Positions 63,278-64,000 of a DNA stretch of 64,000 bases are shown in pieces. This stretch comes from G963662605 sp963667005 (GTDB lineage: Bacteria; Bacteroidota; Ignavibacteria; Ignavibacteriales; Ignavibacteriaceae): NCBI GenBank assembly GCA_963667005.1, contig OY762937.1, forward strand, positions 1,488,001 through 1,552,000, given 5' to 3'. Numbering within the stretch: position 1 is the first letter of the stretch; the number at the start of each line of letters is the position of its first letter. The notes beneath the pieces were generated by a model, which saw only the letters and a program-made list of their open reading frames with translations, was not told the DNA's origin and made no database searches. A program made the translations under genes and the position numbers.

Positions 63278-63303
63278 TTCTCTTTCAAAGCAACTATTGA
63301 AAG

Positions 63304-63336
63304 CCCCCGAAAAATCGGGGGCTTTTCTGTTTTTAA
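63304..63336 (+). terminator. Rho-independent terminator after rplI
   Basis: GCCCCCGA/TCGGGGGC (63304-63323) with a 4-base A loop, followed by TTTTCTGTTTTT. It ends the ribosomal-protein operon. Confidence 0.85.
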
Positions 63337-63401
63337 AAGGACATATTGCGAATGCACTTCATGTGCTGTAAATTGATATGTAAAAATGAAAATTTCAGAA
63401 C

Positions 63402-64000
63402 ATGCACGAAGAATCATCTCATCACCACCACCATCATCACGCTGCACCGGGATCTGTTAATAAACTGTTTGCCATTGGCATCGGCCTTAATGTACTATAC
63501 ATTATTATTGAAGCTGCTTATGGCTTCATAGTTAATTCAATGGCTCTGCTATCAGATGCCGGACATAATCTCAGTGATGTCCTCGGACTTTTACTTTCTT
63601 GGGGTGCCTTGTATCTGGCAACTAAACGCCCCACAAAACTCCGGACGTATGGCTATAGAAAATCCTCAATACTTGCGGCATTTTTGAATGCTGTCATGTT
63701 GTTTATTGCAATTGGCGCAATAGCAATAGAGGCCATTCAACGATTTTCCAGTCATGACAAAATCGACGGCTGGACGATGATTATCGTCGCCGGTATCGGC
63801 GTGATTATTAACGGCGTTACTGCGTTGTTTTTTATCCGTGGCAGCAGTCACGATATAAACATCAAGGGTGCATTTCTGCACATGGCGGCTGATGCGGCTG
63901 TTTCTGTCGGCGTTGTCGTTTCCGGAATAATTATTTTATATACTGGGGCATATTGGGTTGACTCCGTAATGAGTTTAATTATTGTTGTTGTAATTTTTGT
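63402..64000 (+). CDS. CDF-family metal cation exporter (partial)
   Basis: An open frame begins at ATG 63402 and runs off the right edge (199 codons present). The N-terminus MHEESS is followed by seven His, then TM1 (VNKLFAIGIGLNVLYIIIEA), the TM2 metal site NSMALLSDAGHNLSDVLGLL with the H-x3-D pair, and a second site in GAFLHMAADAAVSVGVVVSG (H-x3-D, TM5). This identifies a CzcD/ZitB-type Zn2+/Co2+ exporter. The His cluster probably delivers or buffers metal. The cytosolic C-terminal domain is outside the window. Confidence 0.93.
   Translation, partial: MHEESSHHHHHHHAAPGSVNKLFAIGIGLNVLYIIIEAAYGFIVNSMALLSDAGHNLSDVLGLLLSWGALYLATKRPTKLRTYGYRKSSILAAFLNAVMLFIAIGAIAIEAIQRFSSHDKIDGWTMIIVAGIGVIINGVTALFFIRGSSHDINIKGAFLHMAADAAVSVGVVVSGIIILYTGAYWVDSVMSLIIVVVIF

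Overview
The window looks like a chromosome segment from the Bacteroidota/Chlorobiota group, most probably Ignavibacteriota-like. This is an inference from several features. Four secreted proteins end in a type IX secretion (Por-type) sorting domain with the NYPNPFNPST motif. The ferrous-iron transporter is a FeoA-FeoB fusion. Lysine is made by the acetylated-DAP route. Large c-type cytochromes are present, GC content is moderate, and TTG/GTG starts are frequent. No rRNA or marker gene allows a firmer placement.

Layout. 1-1.6 kb (minus): membrane protein (partial), enoyl-CoA hydratase, outer-membrane barrel. 1.8-8.0 kb: penicillin-acylase-type Ntn hydrolase, a hybrid PAS/GAF histidine kinase and a receiver-only protein. 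8.0-14.5 kb: TetR-controlled RND efflux operon (tetR-tolC-adaptor-pump) with a clear promoter and two matched operators. 14.5-18.4 kb (minus): OprB-like porin, feoAB, small Cys-rich Feo partner. 18.5-20.2 kb: degenerate-receiver LuxR regulator and hemerythrin-like protein, divergent from a monoheme cytochrome. 20.3-26.2 kb: dapA-dapB-dapH-lysC-deacetylase-asd. 26.2-27.1 kb: dense field of palindromic repeats. 27.1-30.4 kb (minus): a 19-haem/cytochrome b fusion and a small cytochrome c. 30.8-40.6 kb: surface-polysaccharide genes (flippase, five glycosyltransferases, DUF268 protein) with a secreted AGE-family protein and a MITE-like element. 40.6-44.2 kb (minus): lipoprotein and barrel protein. 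44.3-48.2 kb: YjbQ, two SGNH hydrolases, DedA. 48.4-50.9 kb: soluble MgtE-N/CBS protein with an NRAMP-type transporter. 51.2-51.7 kb: a broken tRNA-Ala(GGC) next to an intact tRNA-Ala(CGC). 51.7-57.1 kb (minus): three T9SS cargo genes. 57.3-59.1 kb: lipase-like hydrolase and GDPD. 59.2-63.3 kb: prs-rplY-pth-rpsF-ssb-rpsR-rplI. 63.4 kb to the end: CDF metal exporter (partial).

Most notable. (1) Three copies of a three-hairpin REP-type module, each with a GTAG foot and compensatory stem changes. (2) A short GC-rich palindrome that has apparently inserted both into a repeat hairpin and into the D-loop of the tRNA-Ala(GGC) relic. (3) The MgtE-N/CBS + NRAMP pair. (4) The 19-haem c/b fusion. (5) A hemerythrin-like protein paired with a receiver lacking its phosphoacceptor Asp. 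(6) A porin inside the feo operon. No CRISPR array, complete transposase or phage gene was seen.
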